A stretch of DNA of 64,000 nucleotides from an uncultured Clostridia bacterium (GTDB lineage: Bacteria > Bacillota > Clostridia > Christensenellales > CAG-917), in assembly GCA_944349635.1 (NCBI GenBank), contig CALVNH010000001.1, forward strand, positions 400,385-464,384. The letters are read 5' to 3'. A program made the translations under genes and the position numbers. The notes beneath the pieces were generated by a model that searched no databases, was not told the origin of the DNA, and saw nothing but the letters and a program-made list of their open reading frames with translations. Position 1 is the stretch's first letter. Each line of letters starts with the position of its first letter. Positions 1-9,110 of this stretch are shown in pieces.

Positions 1-223
1 TATGTAATTTCGCGCTCTATCTCTTATACGCATGCGTGCGCGTCGCGCGCACGCGCCGCGCACAAAAATTGCGTTATATATTTTCTTTCCCGTATTTATT
101 GTAATAAACCGTAATTGCATTCCTTTCCGGGTGTGACAACGGCTACTCCGCGCGACGGGCTCCTTTGGCAAGTTTACCCGCCGCCACACGATTGTCCGAA
201 ACACGGACTTTTCCGCCGTCGAT
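1..223. other. Intergenic left edge with GC-rich hairpin
   Basis: No gene is supported here. The clearest structure is a perfect inverted repeat with 9-base arms at 34-42 and 46-54 around a TCG loop. It lies in a long run of alternating pyrimidine and purine (about 25-43). The remainder is AT-rich (60-120) and then mixed sequence without a visible promoter. Confidence 0.5.
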
Positions 224-253
224 AAAAAAGCAGAGCCGCGAAGGCTCTGCTTG
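223..253 (-). terminator. Intrinsic terminator of the membrane-protein gene pair
   Basis: On the minus strand a GC-rich stem (GCAGAGCC pairing with GGCTCTGC, 231-251) is followed by six T residues (complement of 224-229). It lies about 40 bases past the stop codon at 292. Confidence 0.85.
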
Positions 254-291
254 ATTCGTTTGTTTTGCGTTGCCGCTTGTTGCGGAGGCTA

Positions 292-2184
292 TTATTCTTC
301 TCCGCCTTCCGCGTCTTCTCCGTATGCAGCTTCGGGAACGTCCGCGGCATCCGCCACGACGTTCGTTTCGGGAGTTGCCGCCGTTGCCGCCGCAGTTGCC
401 ACCGCGGGTTCTGCCGCGGGTTCTGCCGCGGGTTCTGCCGCGGGTTCTGCGCCGTTTGCCGCACCCTGCGCCGCTTCCGCCTGATATGCCGCCGCGTCTT
501 CCTTGATGCGCTTCTTGAATTCACGGCAGCAACCCGCCGCAAACACCATCAGAATGGAAACCGCACCGAAGATGAAGAACCAGTTGCGCAGAGACATGAC
601 CGACATGACGGCAAACAGCAGATTGTTGGACTGCATCCAGGTCATATACTGGTATCCCAACAAACCTCTCTCCACACTGAGCGGACGTACCGCAATCTGC
701 AATGCGCCGTCGTCGTTGATGAACACGCCGAGAGTGAGTCCTCTGTCGCCGGTTGCATCATTGATGACTTCGCGCAAGCCGTCGAGAAGATTGCCGACAA
801 GGTTCCCCGTAACATTGTTGACGAGGTCGAGCAATTCCGCGATGTTGAGTTCGCCTTTTAGTTCGGGCGCAATGCCGCTGAGGTCGATGGTGAGATTGTC
901 AATGGTGGCAACGTCCATGTTCTTGCCGTCCATATCCAGTATGCCCCACTTCATGGGCTGTTTCACATAGCAGCCCGTCACGATGTCGCCGTCGCGGACG
1001 GGGATAATCACCGCGCCTTCCGCAACTCCTCCGAGAGACACCAAGACAGGGTCTTTTTCGGTGCCTTTGTTGATTACGGCGTCTTTGACGTTGGCATTGA
1101 CGACACCCTTGTCACCGGACACCGTCCAGTCGATTGCGTTGGCGGCAGACAATGCGTCAAAGGTCGCTTTCATGTGGTACAGCTCGAAGAAGTAAGCGTC
1201 GGTGGGAATGACGACGTCCGTCTTGGATTCGTTGAGCGTGGCTTTGGCTCCGTCCGAGTAGGTGTAGCCGTCATTGAGTATGAGTCTCACGACGACAGGC
1301 ACCGTCATTCTCTGCGTGGTCGCATAAAGGATATACGGGTCGTCGAAAGTCACATAGCCGTCACTTTGCAGGCTGGCGTAGTTGTTCACGAAGAGATAAT
1401 TCATTCTCTCGTTGTTGAAGCCTTCCTTGACTATCTTTTGATACTCGGGGAGCACGTATGCCGCCATTGCGTAGCCGAGAGATGCTCTTTCCACGTTCAT
1501 TCCGAAATCGGACGGCATTTTCAACGCATAGGCATAGTCGGTGAGAATCCAGCTGTTGTAGACGAAATCGAACAATTCCACGAGCAGCGGGTCAAGTTGC
1601 GGGAGATAGTTGTTTTCGTAATATTCCTTCGTCATATTGAGGAATTTGCTTTCGTACTCGCTCTGATATGCCTGGACTTTCTCGTTGTTTTTCAGATTCT
1701 CGTAATAATATTTAGAATCGTAGTTGCCGTTGAAGATGTTGAGCATAAAGAACTTGTGGTCTATGCTCTGGTTGAATTTTGCCTGTTCGTCGTACTCGTT
1801 CACGATGTCCTGATAGAACAGCGTGTTGGAAGTAAGAGATTTGAGCAGGTCGGGAAGCACCACGTCGAGAGCCATTCCGACCACCGCGGTGAGAATGATT
1901 ACGGTAATCATAATCGAAACGGTTTGACTGCGGATACTTCTCTTTGATCTCTTTCTGCTGACGATGAGAACGACGATGAAGAATATCAGCGTGAACACAC
2001 CCGCGAGAATGGTGCCCACGAACGGCCAGAACGAATAGTACGGCACCAGCTGATAGGCTTCGTACCCGAACACCGCCGCAAGTATGACGATGATGGGGAA
2101 TGAGCAGATATAGAATACTACTTCGAGAGTGGTGAGTCCTGCGAGAATGCTTTTTGTGCTTTTACCGGTGGTTGCGTTCTTCAT
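292..2184 (-). CDS. Large membrane protein with four predicted TM segments and an Ala/Glu/Pro-rich tail (unknown function)
   Basis: The family is not recognised. The 630-residue protein has three hydrophobic segments near the N-terminus (about residues 20-46, 49-76 and 88-111). A polar domain of roughly 420 residues follows, then a fourth membrane segment (about 546-564) and a tail rich in Ala, Glu and Pro. This predicts a large extracytoplasmic domain held by membrane segments at both ends. The tail contains four AEPA units encoded by a 12-base tandem repeat. The start has an AGGAGGTGAG ribosome site inside the end of the upstream gene, whose stop lies one base away, so the two are co-transcribed. 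The upstream protein has the same topology, so they may be paralogues acting together; that is inference. Confidence 0.75.
   Translation of the reverse strand: MKNATTGKSTKSILAGLTTLEVVFYICSFPIIVILAAVFGYEAYQLVPYYSFWPFVGTILAGVFTLIFFIVVLIVSRKRSKRSIRSQTVSIMITVIILTAVVGMALDVVLPDLLKSLTSNTLFYQDIVNEYDEQAKFNQSIDHKFFMLNIFNGNYDSKYYYENLKNNEKVQAYQSEYESKFLNMTKEYYENNYLPQLDPLLVELFDFVYNSWILTDYAYALKMPSDFGMNVERASLGYAMAAYVLPEYQKIVKEGFNNERMNYLFVNNYASLQSDGYVTFDDPYILYATTQRMTVPVVVRLILNDGYTYSDGAKATLNESKTDVVIPTDAYFFELYHMKATFDALSAANAIDWTVSGDKGVVNANVKDAVINKGTEKDPVLVSLGGVAEGAVIIPVRDGDIVTGCYVKQPMKWGILDMDGKNMDVATIDNLTIDLSGIAPELKGELNIAELLDLVNNVTGNLVGNLLDGLREVINDATGDRGLTLGVFINDDGALQIAVRPLSVERGLLGYQYMTWMQSNNLLFAVMSVMSLRNWFFIFGAVSILMVFAAGCCREFKKRIKEDAAAYQAEAAQGAANGAEPAAEPAAEPAAEPAVATAAATAATPETNVVADAADVPEAAYGEDAEGGEE
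402..449. repeat. 12-bp tandem repeat, four copies
   Basis: Four exact in-frame copies of CCGCGGGTTCTG encode the Ala-Glu-Pro-Ala repeats in the C-terminal tail of the overlapping membrane protein. The copy number could vary by slippage without shifting the frame. Confidence 0.9.
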
Positions 2185-2185
2185 A

Positions 2186-4396
2186 TTATCTCACCTCCTG
2201 GTCGTTATCGGATACGACAATTGTGTCGGTGCCCTCCGAGGACAAATCGTCCGTCGTCACTCCGTCGTCCGCATACGCGAGCGGTTCGGCGGTATCGGCG
2301 GGAGTCGGCGCAAGAGGAGCGACGTCGTTCGCCTGAGGCGCGAGAACAGGGGTTGCTGCGGAATCTTCCGCGCCGAGTTCCGCGTCTTTCTTGCGGTTTT
2401 TCTTCTGTTTTGCTTTTTCCTGTCCCGTGGCAAAGAGCATTTCGCGTTCAGCCGCAATGCCGCTCAGAATGGTGAACAGCAGTGCAAACGGCAGGAATTC
2501 GACGAGCAGACATCTGACGCTGTACAGCGGATAATACACGCTCTTGTACTGCAAATCGATCTGCATCTGTCTGACCGCCGCGTAGCTTGCGAGTCCGAAG
2601 GAAGAGGGATAACTGCCGTCGCCGAGGTTGTCACCCGCAAGCAGACTGGCGCCGGGAATGAGCGTGGAACCTATCATATATCCGCGCATGCCGCCCTCGT
2701 AGATTGCTCTGTCGAGCATCGCATAAGCGGAACCGAGCTTTTCGGAAAGACCGAGTTCCTTCGCCGCATCTGCATAGTAGTCGTAAACGGGGTTGATTTC
2801 GGGGTCGGAGTACCAGTAGAGTCCGCCCAGCAAATCGAGGATAAGGTTGTAGATGACGTCTTCGGTGGTATTGCCCGCTTCCACCTTGATGGGAAGTTTG
2901 ACTCCGAGAAGTCCGAGCAGCTTGCCTACCGTGCCGAAAATGCCTTCGCCGCCGTTGAGAAGAGCGTTGAGAAGGTCGACGCCGGAGGAGTAACCCATGC
3001 CGCCGAGATATTTGGCGACAACGGTGTCGAGGAGATTTGCGATGGTGGGAATCAGCGACGCGTTGAGCTGAATGGCCACGGTTTCTTCGAACAGAGTGCC
3101 GGCATCACCGGAAAGGGTGACTTTGAGTCCCTGTTCGTAATCGGGCAACGTCGCATCCTGCACGAAGGTTATGCCGAGATACATACCGCCGCCGAGAGAA
3201 ATCTTGTTGAGGTCGAGAGAGGAATCCAGACCGAGAAGCGCCAGCAGTTCGGGCAACGCGGTGAGCAGTTTGCCGAGAGCGGCGTTCGCGCCGACGTTGC
3301 TTCCGACGGAATTGAGCAGCGCATTGAGTTCGCCCTTGGTGAGAGAGAGTTTCTCTTCGAGGCCGTCACCGTTGAGGTCCACGCCGCCGATTTCGAAACC
3401 GGTCTGTTTCCAGATGAAATATTTTTCGGACGCGGGGTCGGAAGTGTAATCCTCCTCTTGCAGTTCCGCCGCCTTTTTCACGATTTTGGCATAGTCGCTG
3501 TCGTTGCCGCCGAGAGCCGCCACGTCGAGCTGCCCTTTATAGTACTGTTCGAGAATGTTGAGCACGGTCTTGATTCCGAACACGTAACCTTCGGAGAGCA
3601 ATCCGTTGACGTTGTAATAAGCCGGGCCGTAGACGCCGTCTTTGAAATCGGAATCCCTGGACGTCTTGTACCAGACGTTGTTCTTGAACTCGTACTTGTC
3701 GTAAACCTTTCCGTCGACGACGAGTTGACCGTTTTCGTCGGGCTGAACCTTGACCAGACCGGTCTTGTCGCCGGTGTAGGCACCGTCGCCGTCTCTCCAC
3801 AGCTCCTCGTACCTCACGGGCATGTTCGCGGCGTTGCTTGCGATACCGTTGCTGATGACGGGCTCGAATTCGATGTGGTAGACGTCAAGCAGTTTTTCCA
3901 CCTGCTTGCAGAACTCCGCCGTGTAACCTTCCCTGACCTCGCCTTTGATGACGTAATTCGCAAGTTGCTCCTTGTAGGAAGGAATCACCACGCCGTCCGC
4001 CGCCGTTTCCTCTGCAAGTTTGTCGAGTTGCATGGGCATGACAATGTCCATCACCACGACGGGAACGAGCATCACAACGAAAGTCACGACCGCAACAAGC
4101 ATGGTGCGGGCTCTCGTGTTGTGCACGGTTTTCTTGAGAATGATGTGTATGATTGCAATAACAAGCCAAACGCCGAAAGCAACCCACACGCCGTAGAGTC
4201 CCGAACCGAAGAAAACGCTCTCGATACCTTCGTTGACTCCGAGGACGGGTTCGTTCACCGAGAACGGAAATTCGCCTACGAAATCAAGACCGGCTGAGAG
4301 CATCACGGCCAGGACGAAAAGAGGAACGCCTAGACAGTAGAAGAATACTTTTAGCGTACGGGAGAGTTTAATCTTTTTTTTGCTACGCTGATCCAT
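2186..4396 (-). CDS. Large membrane protein, first of a topologically matching pair (unknown function)
   Basis: The family is not recognised. The 736 residues show TM segments at about 16-36, 66-88 and 96-118, then an extracytoplasmic region of about 520 residues. A final TM segment lies near 645-668, followed by an acidic Ala/Pro-rich tail. The extracytoplasmic part is rich in Leu, Gly and Asn, with stretches such as KLLTALPELLALLGLD. A strong ribosome site (GAAAGGAG) precedes the ATG. The gene leads a two-gene operon whose probable promoter is at 4527-4555, leaving a leader of about 120 bases. Matching topology and adjacency to the 292-2184 gene suggest a complex or duplication; no enzymatic motif was found. 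Confidence 0.75.
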   Translation of the reverse strand: MDQRSKKKIKLSRTLKVFFYCLGVPLFVLAVMLSAGLDFVGEFPFSVNEPVLGVNEGIESVFFGSGLYGVWVAFGVWLVIAIIHIILKKTVHNTRARTMLVAVVTFVVMLVPVVVMDIVMPMQLDKLAEETAADGVVIPSYKEQLANYVIKGEVREGYTAEFCKQVEKLLDVYHIEFEPVISNGIASNAANMPVRYEELWRDGDGAYTGDKTGLVKVQPDENGQLVVDGKVYDKYEFKNNVWYKTSRDSDFKDGVYGPAYYNVNGLLSEGYVFGIKTVLNILEQYYKGQLDVAALGGNDSDYAKIVKKAAELQEEDYTSDPASEKYFIWKQTGFEIGGVDLNGDGLEEKLSLTKGELNALLNSVGSNVGANAALGKLLTALPELLALLGLDSSLDLNKISLGGGMYLGITFVQDATLPDYEQGLKVTLSGDAGTLFEETVAIQLNASLIPTIANLLDTVVAKYLGGMGYSSGVDLLNALLNGGEGIFGTVGKLLGLLGVKLPIKVEAGNTTEDVIYNLILDLLGGLYWYSDPEINPVYDYYADAAKELGLSEKLGSAYAMLDRAIYEGGMRGYMIGSTLIPGASLLAGDNLGDGSYPSSFGLASYAAVRQMQIDLQYKSVYYPLYSVRCLLVEFLPFALLFTILSGIAAEREMLFATGQEKAKQKKNRKKDAELGAEDSAATPVLAPQANDVAPLAPTPADTAEPLAYADDGVTTDDLSSEGTDTIVVSDNDQEVR

Positions 4397-4526
4397 AATT
4401 TTTCTCCTTTCAACCTATATCCTTCATCGGGAGAGAGCCGAAAGGGAAAGCGGACAGCTCCCCCCGACGACGCCCGCAGCGACGAAAAACGGATAACCAC
4501 ATAAAACAGTTTAATACTGCTTTAAT

Positions 4527-4555
4527 AATATAGCATAGTGTGCGGAATATTTCAA
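4527..4555 (-). promoter_or_regulatory. Sigma-A-like promoter of the membrane-protein pair
   Basis: On the minus strand TTGAAA (4550-4555) is separated by 17 bases from TATATT (4527-4532). Transcription would start near 4520 and run toward the gene starting at 4396. Confidence 0.6.
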
Positions 4556-5087
4556 CAACCATTTTGCATTATTTTGTCAACCCCACATTTGGACACCGAC
4601 TCCGTCGCACGCCCAATATTTGCCGTTTTCCGCCCGCCTTATGCCGAATCGTTCGGATTTCCCCTTTCGGAGCACCCGAAACGCCCTCCGAATCCGCCTT
4701 CCGAAACAACCGTCCCTCGGATTTTTTGTGCCGTTGCGCCTCAAAAAAATTTTTTCTTTTAATATTTCCCGACATTCACCGGCAATTTCTGCGAATTGCT
4801 CCCGCGCCGCGCTCTTCCGTCGCATAACGCACGCCAACCGTATCGGGATTCTCCGCCGCACCGTTCCAACGTGCGCCGCTCCGCCCTGCTCCGCTTTCTG
4901 TTTCGCCCGAACCGACCCATTATTGTCGGAATCCGCACCATCAACGTCGCGTTTGTGCTTTTGCGGATAGTATGTGCGTTTTCACGGCGTTTCCTTCATT
5001 TTGTGCAGACGAACCTCTTTGCGCCGATTTTCGGGCGGTAAACGGCTTTTTTATGCCCCGTCGACCCATTTTTTTTCGATTTGCTTA
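4556..5087. other. Gene-free stretch between divergent promoters
   Basis: The short open frames here overlap on both strands and have no ribosome sites or recognisable products. The plus strand is C/T-rich through much of the interval. Apart from the flanking promoters I see no RNA gene, riboswitch or repeat. Confidence 0.5.
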
Positions 5088-5116
5088 TTGACGGATTGTC
5101 GCGGCTGCATTATTAT
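5088..5116 (+). promoter_or_regulatory. Sigma-A-like promoter of gdhA
   Basis: TTGACG (5088-5093), a 17-base spacer and TATTAT (5111-5116). The leader to the gdhA ATG is about 60 bases and ends in an AAGGTGAGGTG ribosome site. Confidence 0.75.
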
Positions 5117-5185
5117 AACTGTAAACAAGTTGACCATATTTCGATATCAATCGGAATAAGTTAAATCCTAAGGTGAGGTGAAATT

Positions 5186-6532
5186 ATGTCTTATATCAGC
5201 GAAGTAATCGAAGCTACCGCGTTGAAGAATCCGGGTGAACCCGAATTCATGCAGACGGTAAAAGAGGTGCTGGAATCTCTGGCTCCCGCAATCGAACAAA
5301 ACGAGGCTCTCTACCGCAAACATTGCATTCTGGAAAGGCTCGTGGAACCCGACAGACAAATCATTTTCCGCGTTCCCTGGACGGACGACAAGGGCGTGAA
5401 CCACGTCAACCGCGGCTTCCGCGTTCAGTTCAACAACGCCATCGGACCCTACAAGGGCGGCCTGCGTTTCCAGCCCAACGTCAACCTTTCCGTAATGAAG
5501 TTTCTGGGCTTCGAACAGACTTTCAAAAACTCGCTTACCAGCCTGCCCATGGGCGGCGGCAAAGGCGGCTCCGACTTCGACCCCGCCGGCAAATCCGACA
5601 GCGAAGTCATGCGCTTCTGCTACAGCTTCATGAACGAACTCTACCGCCACATCGGCGCGGATACCGACGTGCCTGCGGGAGACATGGGCGTCGGCGCGAG
5701 AGAAATCGGCTATCTGTTCGGCGCTTACAAGAAAATCAAGGGCAACTACGAAAACGGCGTGCTCACCGGAAAAGGACTCTCCTTCGGCGGTTCGCTCATT
5801 CGTCCCGAAGCCACCGGTTTCGGCGCAACCTACTTCTTCAACGAAGTGCTTGCTCACCAGGGTGAAACCATTAAGGGCAAGACTTTCTGTCTTTCCGGCT
5901 TCGGCAACGTCGCCTGGGGTGCAGCCCTCAAAATCACGCAACTCGGAGGCAAGGTGCTCACTCTGTCCGGTCCCGACGGATTCATTCTCGACGAGGACGG
6001 CGTCAGCGGCGAGAAAATCGATTATATGCTGGAAATGCGTGCCAGCGGCAGAAACAAGGTTCAGGACTATGCCGACAAATACGGCTGCAAGTTCTTCGCC
6101 GGCAAAAAGCCCTGGGGCAACGTCAAAGCCGACGTCTATATGCCCTGCGCCATGCAGAACGAAATCCGCATAGAAGACGCCAAGGAAATGGTGAAAATCG
6201 GCGTCAAATATCTCAATGAAGTTTCCAACATGCCCACCACCAACGAAGCGCTTGCCTACCTGCAAGCCAACGGAGTCCTCGTCGCACCCTCCAAAGCGGT
6301 CAATGCGGGCGGCGTTGCGGTCAGCGGTCTGGAAATGAGCCAGAACAGCGAACGTCTCGCGTGGTCGGCAGCCGAAGTGGACGCAAAGCTGCAAGGAATC
6401 ATGAAAGGCATTCACAAGCAGATTACGGACGCTCTCGACGCCTACGGAATGGACTACAACCTTGTCGCAGGCGCAAACCTTGCGGGCTTCAAGAAGGTTG
6501 CGGACGCAATGATTGCACAGGGTCTTTACTGA
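5186..6532 (+). CDS. gdhA: NADP-type glutamate dehydrogenase
   Basis: This cytoplasmic enzyme interconverts 2-oxoglutarate plus ammonium and glutamate, linking carbon and nitrogen metabolism. The 448-residue length is typical of the bacterial hexameric (E. coli GdhA-like) family. The substrate-binding segment PYKGGLRF and the active-site motif LPMGGGKGG are present, with catalytic Lys126. The nucleotide-binding domain has the GFGNVAWG glycine-rich loop. The coenzyme is assigned from overall similarity to the NADP-linked form. The ATG follows a good ribosome site, and the gene has its own promoter and terminator, so it is monocistronic. Confidence 0.95.
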   Translation: MSYISEVIEATALKNPGEPEFMQTVKEVLESLAPAIEQNEALYRKHCILERLVEPDRQIIFRVPWTDDKGVNHVNRGFRVQFNNAIGPYKGGLRFQPNVNLSVMKFLGFEQTFKNSLTSLPMGGGKGGSDFDPAGKSDSEVMRFCYSFMNELYRHIGADTDVPAGDMGVGAREIGYLFGAYKKIKGNYENGVLTGKGLSFGGSLIRPEATGFGATYFFNEVLAHQGETIKGKTFCLSGFGNVAWGAALKITQLGGKVLTLSGPDGFILDEDGVSGEKIDYMLEMRASGRNKVQDYADKYGCKFFAGKKPWGNVKADVYMPCAMQNEIRIEDAKEMVKIGVKYLNEVSNMPTTNEALAYLQANGVLVAPSKAVNAGGVAVSGLEMSQNSERLAWSAAEVDAKLQGIMKGIHKQITDALDAYGMDYNLVAGANLAGFKKVADAMIAQGLY

Positions 6533-6562
6533 TAAGTCGCGCAACCGCGCCGCACAGAACAC

Positions 6563-6594
6563 AAAAAAGCACCGCCCTCGCGGTGCTTTTCTTT
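6563..6594 (+). terminator. Intrinsic terminator of gdhA
   Basis: A perfect 8-base stem (6568-6575 with 6580-6587) closes a CCTC loop and is followed by a T-rich run. Confidence 0.9.
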
Positions 6595-6721
6595 TGTGTT
6601 TGCTGTTTCTTTGTCCGTTTGCGCTGTACTGTTTGCGCTTGTCGTTTGCGGCATTCTGCTCCGTCTCAGCGCGTTTCCTCTCTGTTTTCCGACATCGGTT
6701 GAAGCGTTTGCGCCGGATTTT

Positions 6722-6746
6722 CCTTTTGTCGAAACAAAAGGTTTTT
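6722..6746. terminator. Hairpin with T-run between gdhA and purF
   Basis: CCTTTTGT (6722-6729) pairs with ACAAAAGG (6734-6741) around a CGAA loop and is followed by TTTTT on the plus strand. It may end purF transcription on the other strand, where the T-run is shorter. Confidence 0.4.
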
Positions 6747-6778
6747 CGGCATCTAACCGCATAAATTCGGTTTTTGCG

Positions 6779-8206
6779 TCAGTTTTTGTTGTTTGCCGCC
6801 AGTGCCGCGTCGCCGTCATCCACCGCCATGGGATAATTGCCGTCGAAACACGCCGTGCAATACGGACCTCCGCCGCAGCTTTTCACCATGCAGTCGAGCG
6901 GAATGTAATGCAGACTGTCGGCCCCTATCTCCTTGCAGATTTCCTCTTCGGACTTATATGCCCCGATGAGCTGCTCTCTCGTCTGCATGTCCACGCCGAA
7001 GAAGCAGGGGTGTTTGACGGGGGGAGAACCGACGAGCATGTGCACTTCGGTTGCTCCGCTTGCGCGCAGCAGATTTATTATTTTTTTGGACGTCGTTCCT
7101 CGGACGATGCTGTCGTCAATGAGAATAAGGCGTTTTCCCTTTATGTTGCTGCGGAAAGCGTTGAGTTTGATTTTCACTGCGCTTTCGCGCATGGACTGAC
7201 TGGGCTGAATGAAGGTTCTGCCGATGTATCTGTTTTTGGTGAGCGCGTCCACCATGGGAAGCCCGCTGACGTCGGCGTAACCTCTGGCGCATACCGTTGC
7301 GCTGTCGGGCACGCCCGCGACGATGTCCGCATCGATTTTGAAGCGCGAGGCGAGCTCTTTCCCGCAGTTGTAACGCGCCTCGTAAACGCTCACGCCGTCG
7401 ATTACGGAGTCGCTTCTTGCGAGATAAACGTATTCGAAAATGCATGGGTGGGAGTCCGGCACGGCGATGATTTCCGACTTGATTTTGCCGTCGGGGGTGA
7501 CGGTTATCATTTCGCCGGGCTTGACGTCGCGCACGAATTCGGCGTCCACGGCGTCGAGGGCGCAGGATTCGCTGGCGAAGATGACGGAGCCGTCTTTCTT
7601 GCCCATGACGAGCGGTTTGAGTCCGTATCTGTCACGGACGGCTATCAGCTTGTTGTCCGCCATACACACCACGGCAAAGGCGCCGACGAAGTCCATGCAC
7701 GCCTTCTTCACGCCGCTTTCCACGCTGGACGTGGTGTAGTAGTTTATGAGAGCGGCAACCACTTCGCTGTCCACGGAGGACTGGAAAATGTGTCCTCTGT
7801 CGATGAGCCAACTCTTTATGGCGGGAGCGTTGACGATGTTGCCGTTGTGGGCTATCGCCATTCTGCCGTATCTGCCGTAAAAGACGACGGGCTGCGCGTT
7901 GACGACGTTGCTGGACCCGCAGGTGGAATATCTGACGTGTCCGATTGCGATGTCGGTGTCGGGGAGCAACGAAAGCTCTTCTTCGGAAAAGACTTCGTTG
8001 ACAAGTCCCATGTTTTTGTAATAGGCGATTTTTCTGTCAGGCACGTTGACGGCTATGCCCGCGCTCTCCTGCCCTCTGTGCTGAAGGGCGAACAGCCCGT
8101 AGTAGACCTCACGGGCGAGAGGAGCGACGGAGGAAGACGTCACACCGTATATGCCGCATTCCTCGTGCACGCCGAAATCCCTTTCGGGAAGCAAAATACT
8201 TTTCAT
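6779..8206 (-). CDS. purF: Amidophosphoribosyltransferase
   Basis: It catalyses the first committed step of purine synthesis, turning PRPP and glutamine into phosphoribosylamine. The 475 residues comprise an N-terminal Ntn glutaminase domain and a C-terminal phosphoribosyltransferase domain with the PRPP loop LILIDDSIVRGTT. The mature N-terminal nucleophile would be Cys17 in ECGIYG, so a 16-residue propeptide must be removed. Cysteines in HPCIFEY, HPCFFG and YCTACFDG correspond to the four ligands of the 4Fe-4S cluster in the B. subtilis enzyme. The gene lies 21 bases downstream of purC with its own AAGGAG site. Confidence 0.96.
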   Translation of the reverse strand: MKSILLPERDFGVHEECGIYGVTSSSVAPLAREVYYGLFALQHRGQESAGIAVNVPDRKIAYYKNMGLVNEVFSEEELSLLPDTDIAIGHVRYSTCGSSNVVNAQPVVFYGRYGRMAIAHNGNIVNAPAIKSWLIDRGHIFQSSVDSEVVAALINYYTTSSVESGVKKACMDFVGAFAVVCMADNKLIAVRDRYGLKPLVMGKKDGSVIFASESCALDAVDAEFVRDVKPGEMITVTPDGKIKSEIIAVPDSHPCIFEYVYLARSDSVIDGVSVYEARYNCGKELASRFKIDADIVAGVPDSATVCARGYADVSGLPMVDALTKNRYIGRTFIQPSQSMRESAVKIKLNAFRSNIKGKRLILIDDSIVRGTTSKKIINLLRASGATEVHMLVGSPPVKHPCFFGVDMQTREQLIGAYKSEEEICKEIGADSLHYIPLDCMVKSCGGGPYCTACFDGNYPMAVDDGDAALAANNKN

Positions 8207-8227
8207 ATATCTCCTTGCTTCGGACGC

Positions 8228-8950
8228 TTATTTTGCGGTGATGCGTTTGATGATTTCGTTGTAAGCGTCCTCTACCCCGCCGAGGTCGCGACGGAAACGG
8301 TCCTTATCGAGACTGACGTGCTTTTCGGTGTTCCAGGTGCCGGCTTCCCAGAAGCGGCAGGTGTCGGGGGAAATTTCGTCGGCAAGCACTATTTCGCCGT
8401 GGAATCTGCCGAACTCGAGCTTGAAATCGATGAGGTCGATGCCGAGTTCTTTGAAAAACGCCTTCATTTCTTCGTTGACTTTGAAAGCCATCGCTTTGAT
8501 GGTCTCAATCTCTTCTTTTGTGGCAAGACGGAGAGCCAGCGCGTGATAGGTGTTGATGAGCGGGTCGCCGAGTTCGTCGTTCTTGTAGGAAAATTCGATG
8601 GTGGGAATGGCGAGTTCGGTGCCTTCCGCCACGCCGTAGCGTTTGGAAAAACTGCCCGCCGCCACGTTTCTGACAATGACTTCGAGGGGAACTATCTCGA
8701 CTTTTTTAACCAGGGTATCTCTGTCGGAAAGCTGTTCGACGAAATGAGTGGCAACGCCTTTTTTGGCCAGCATTTCCATCATAAGGTTGCTCATCTTGTT
8801 GTTGATGACGCCCTTGCCGACGATGGTGCCCTTTTTGAGTCCGTTGAACGCGGTCGCGTCGTCTTTGTAGGACACGATGACATAATCGGGATTGTCGGTT
8901 GCGAACACCTTTTTCGCTTTGCCCTCGTAAATTTGTTCCAGCTTTTGCAT
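8228..8950 (-). CDS. purC: SAICAR synthase
   Basis: Phosphoribosylaminoimidazole-succinocarboxamide synthase joins CAIR and aspartate using ATP in purine synthesis. The protein starts [16 protein letters not shown], the standard N-terminus of the family, and is 240 residues long. GGAGG at 8956-8960 precedes this ATG. The frame stays open upstream to 9097, but that part is the structured leader and is not family sequence. purC leads a purC-purF operon, and an intrinsic terminator just before its ribosome site suggests attenuation. Confidence 0.95.
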   Translation of the reverse strand: MQKLEQIYEGKAKKVFATDNPDYVIVSYKDDATAFNGLKKGTIVGKGVINNKMSNLMMEMLAKKGVATHFVEQLSDRDTLVKKVEIVPLEVIVRNVAAGSFSKRYGVAEGTELAIPTIEFSYKNDELGDPLINTYHALALRLATKEEIETIKAMAFKVNEEMKAFFKELGIDLIDFKLEFGRFHGEIVLADEISPDTCRFWEAGTWNTEKHVSLDKDRFRRDLGGVEDAYNEIIKRITAK

Positions 8951-8962
8951 AATGGCCTCCGT

Positions 8963-8994
8963 AAAAAAATTAAAGCACGGCACAGCCATGCTTT
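8963..8994 (-). terminator. Leader terminator (probable attenuator) upstream of purC
   Basis: On the minus strand a stem (8985-8994 pairing with 8972-8981, one G-T pair) with a three-base loop is followed by a run of T residues (complement of 8963-8969). It lies after the promoter but before the purC ribosome site. Confidence 0.7.
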
Positions 8995-9104
8995 TACTTT
9001 CGGTTATTCTCCGCAGGGCGCACCTGTTCGGATTGCGAGCCGAAGCCGCAGCCGCGACGCTGTGTCGCCTTTCCCGAACCGTTGTGTCTGTCTGCATTTT
9101 TCAT
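8995..9104 (-). promoter_or_regulatory. Structured purC leader, candidate riboswitch or attenuator of unknown ligand
   Basis: The roughly 150-base leader contains several pairable segments: GCGAC with GTCGC, and GGTTCGG with CCGAAC. Near its 3' end, AACCG could compete for the same CGGTT. Such alternative pairing next to a terminator is the usual layout of a riboswitch. I could not match it to the guanine, PRPP/ppGpp, ZTP or tetrahydrofolate classes by eye. Confidence 0.4.
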
Positions 9105-9110
9105 AGGCAT

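Noticed and set aside
2129-4297. 722-codon plus-strand open frame opposite the membrane-protein gene
   Set aside because: Its sequence is low in recognisable domains, it lacks a ribosome site, and the opposite frame has a signal topology, ribosome site and promoter. Rare use of TTA, CTA and TCA codons leaves the antisense frame open.
5168-6562. 464-codon frame antisense to gdhA
   Set aside because: It mirrors gdhA almost exactly, a known effect of codon choice in glutamate dehydrogenase genes. gdhA has the family motifs, promoter and ribosome site.
8951-9097. N-terminal extension of purC to an ATG at 9097
   Set aside because: The extra 49 residues are unlike the family and are encoded by the terminator-bearing leader; a GGAGG site lies before the ATG at 8950.
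6596-9106. 836-codon plus-strand frame across purF and purC
   Set aside because: It crosses two well-supported genes and has no domain of its own.
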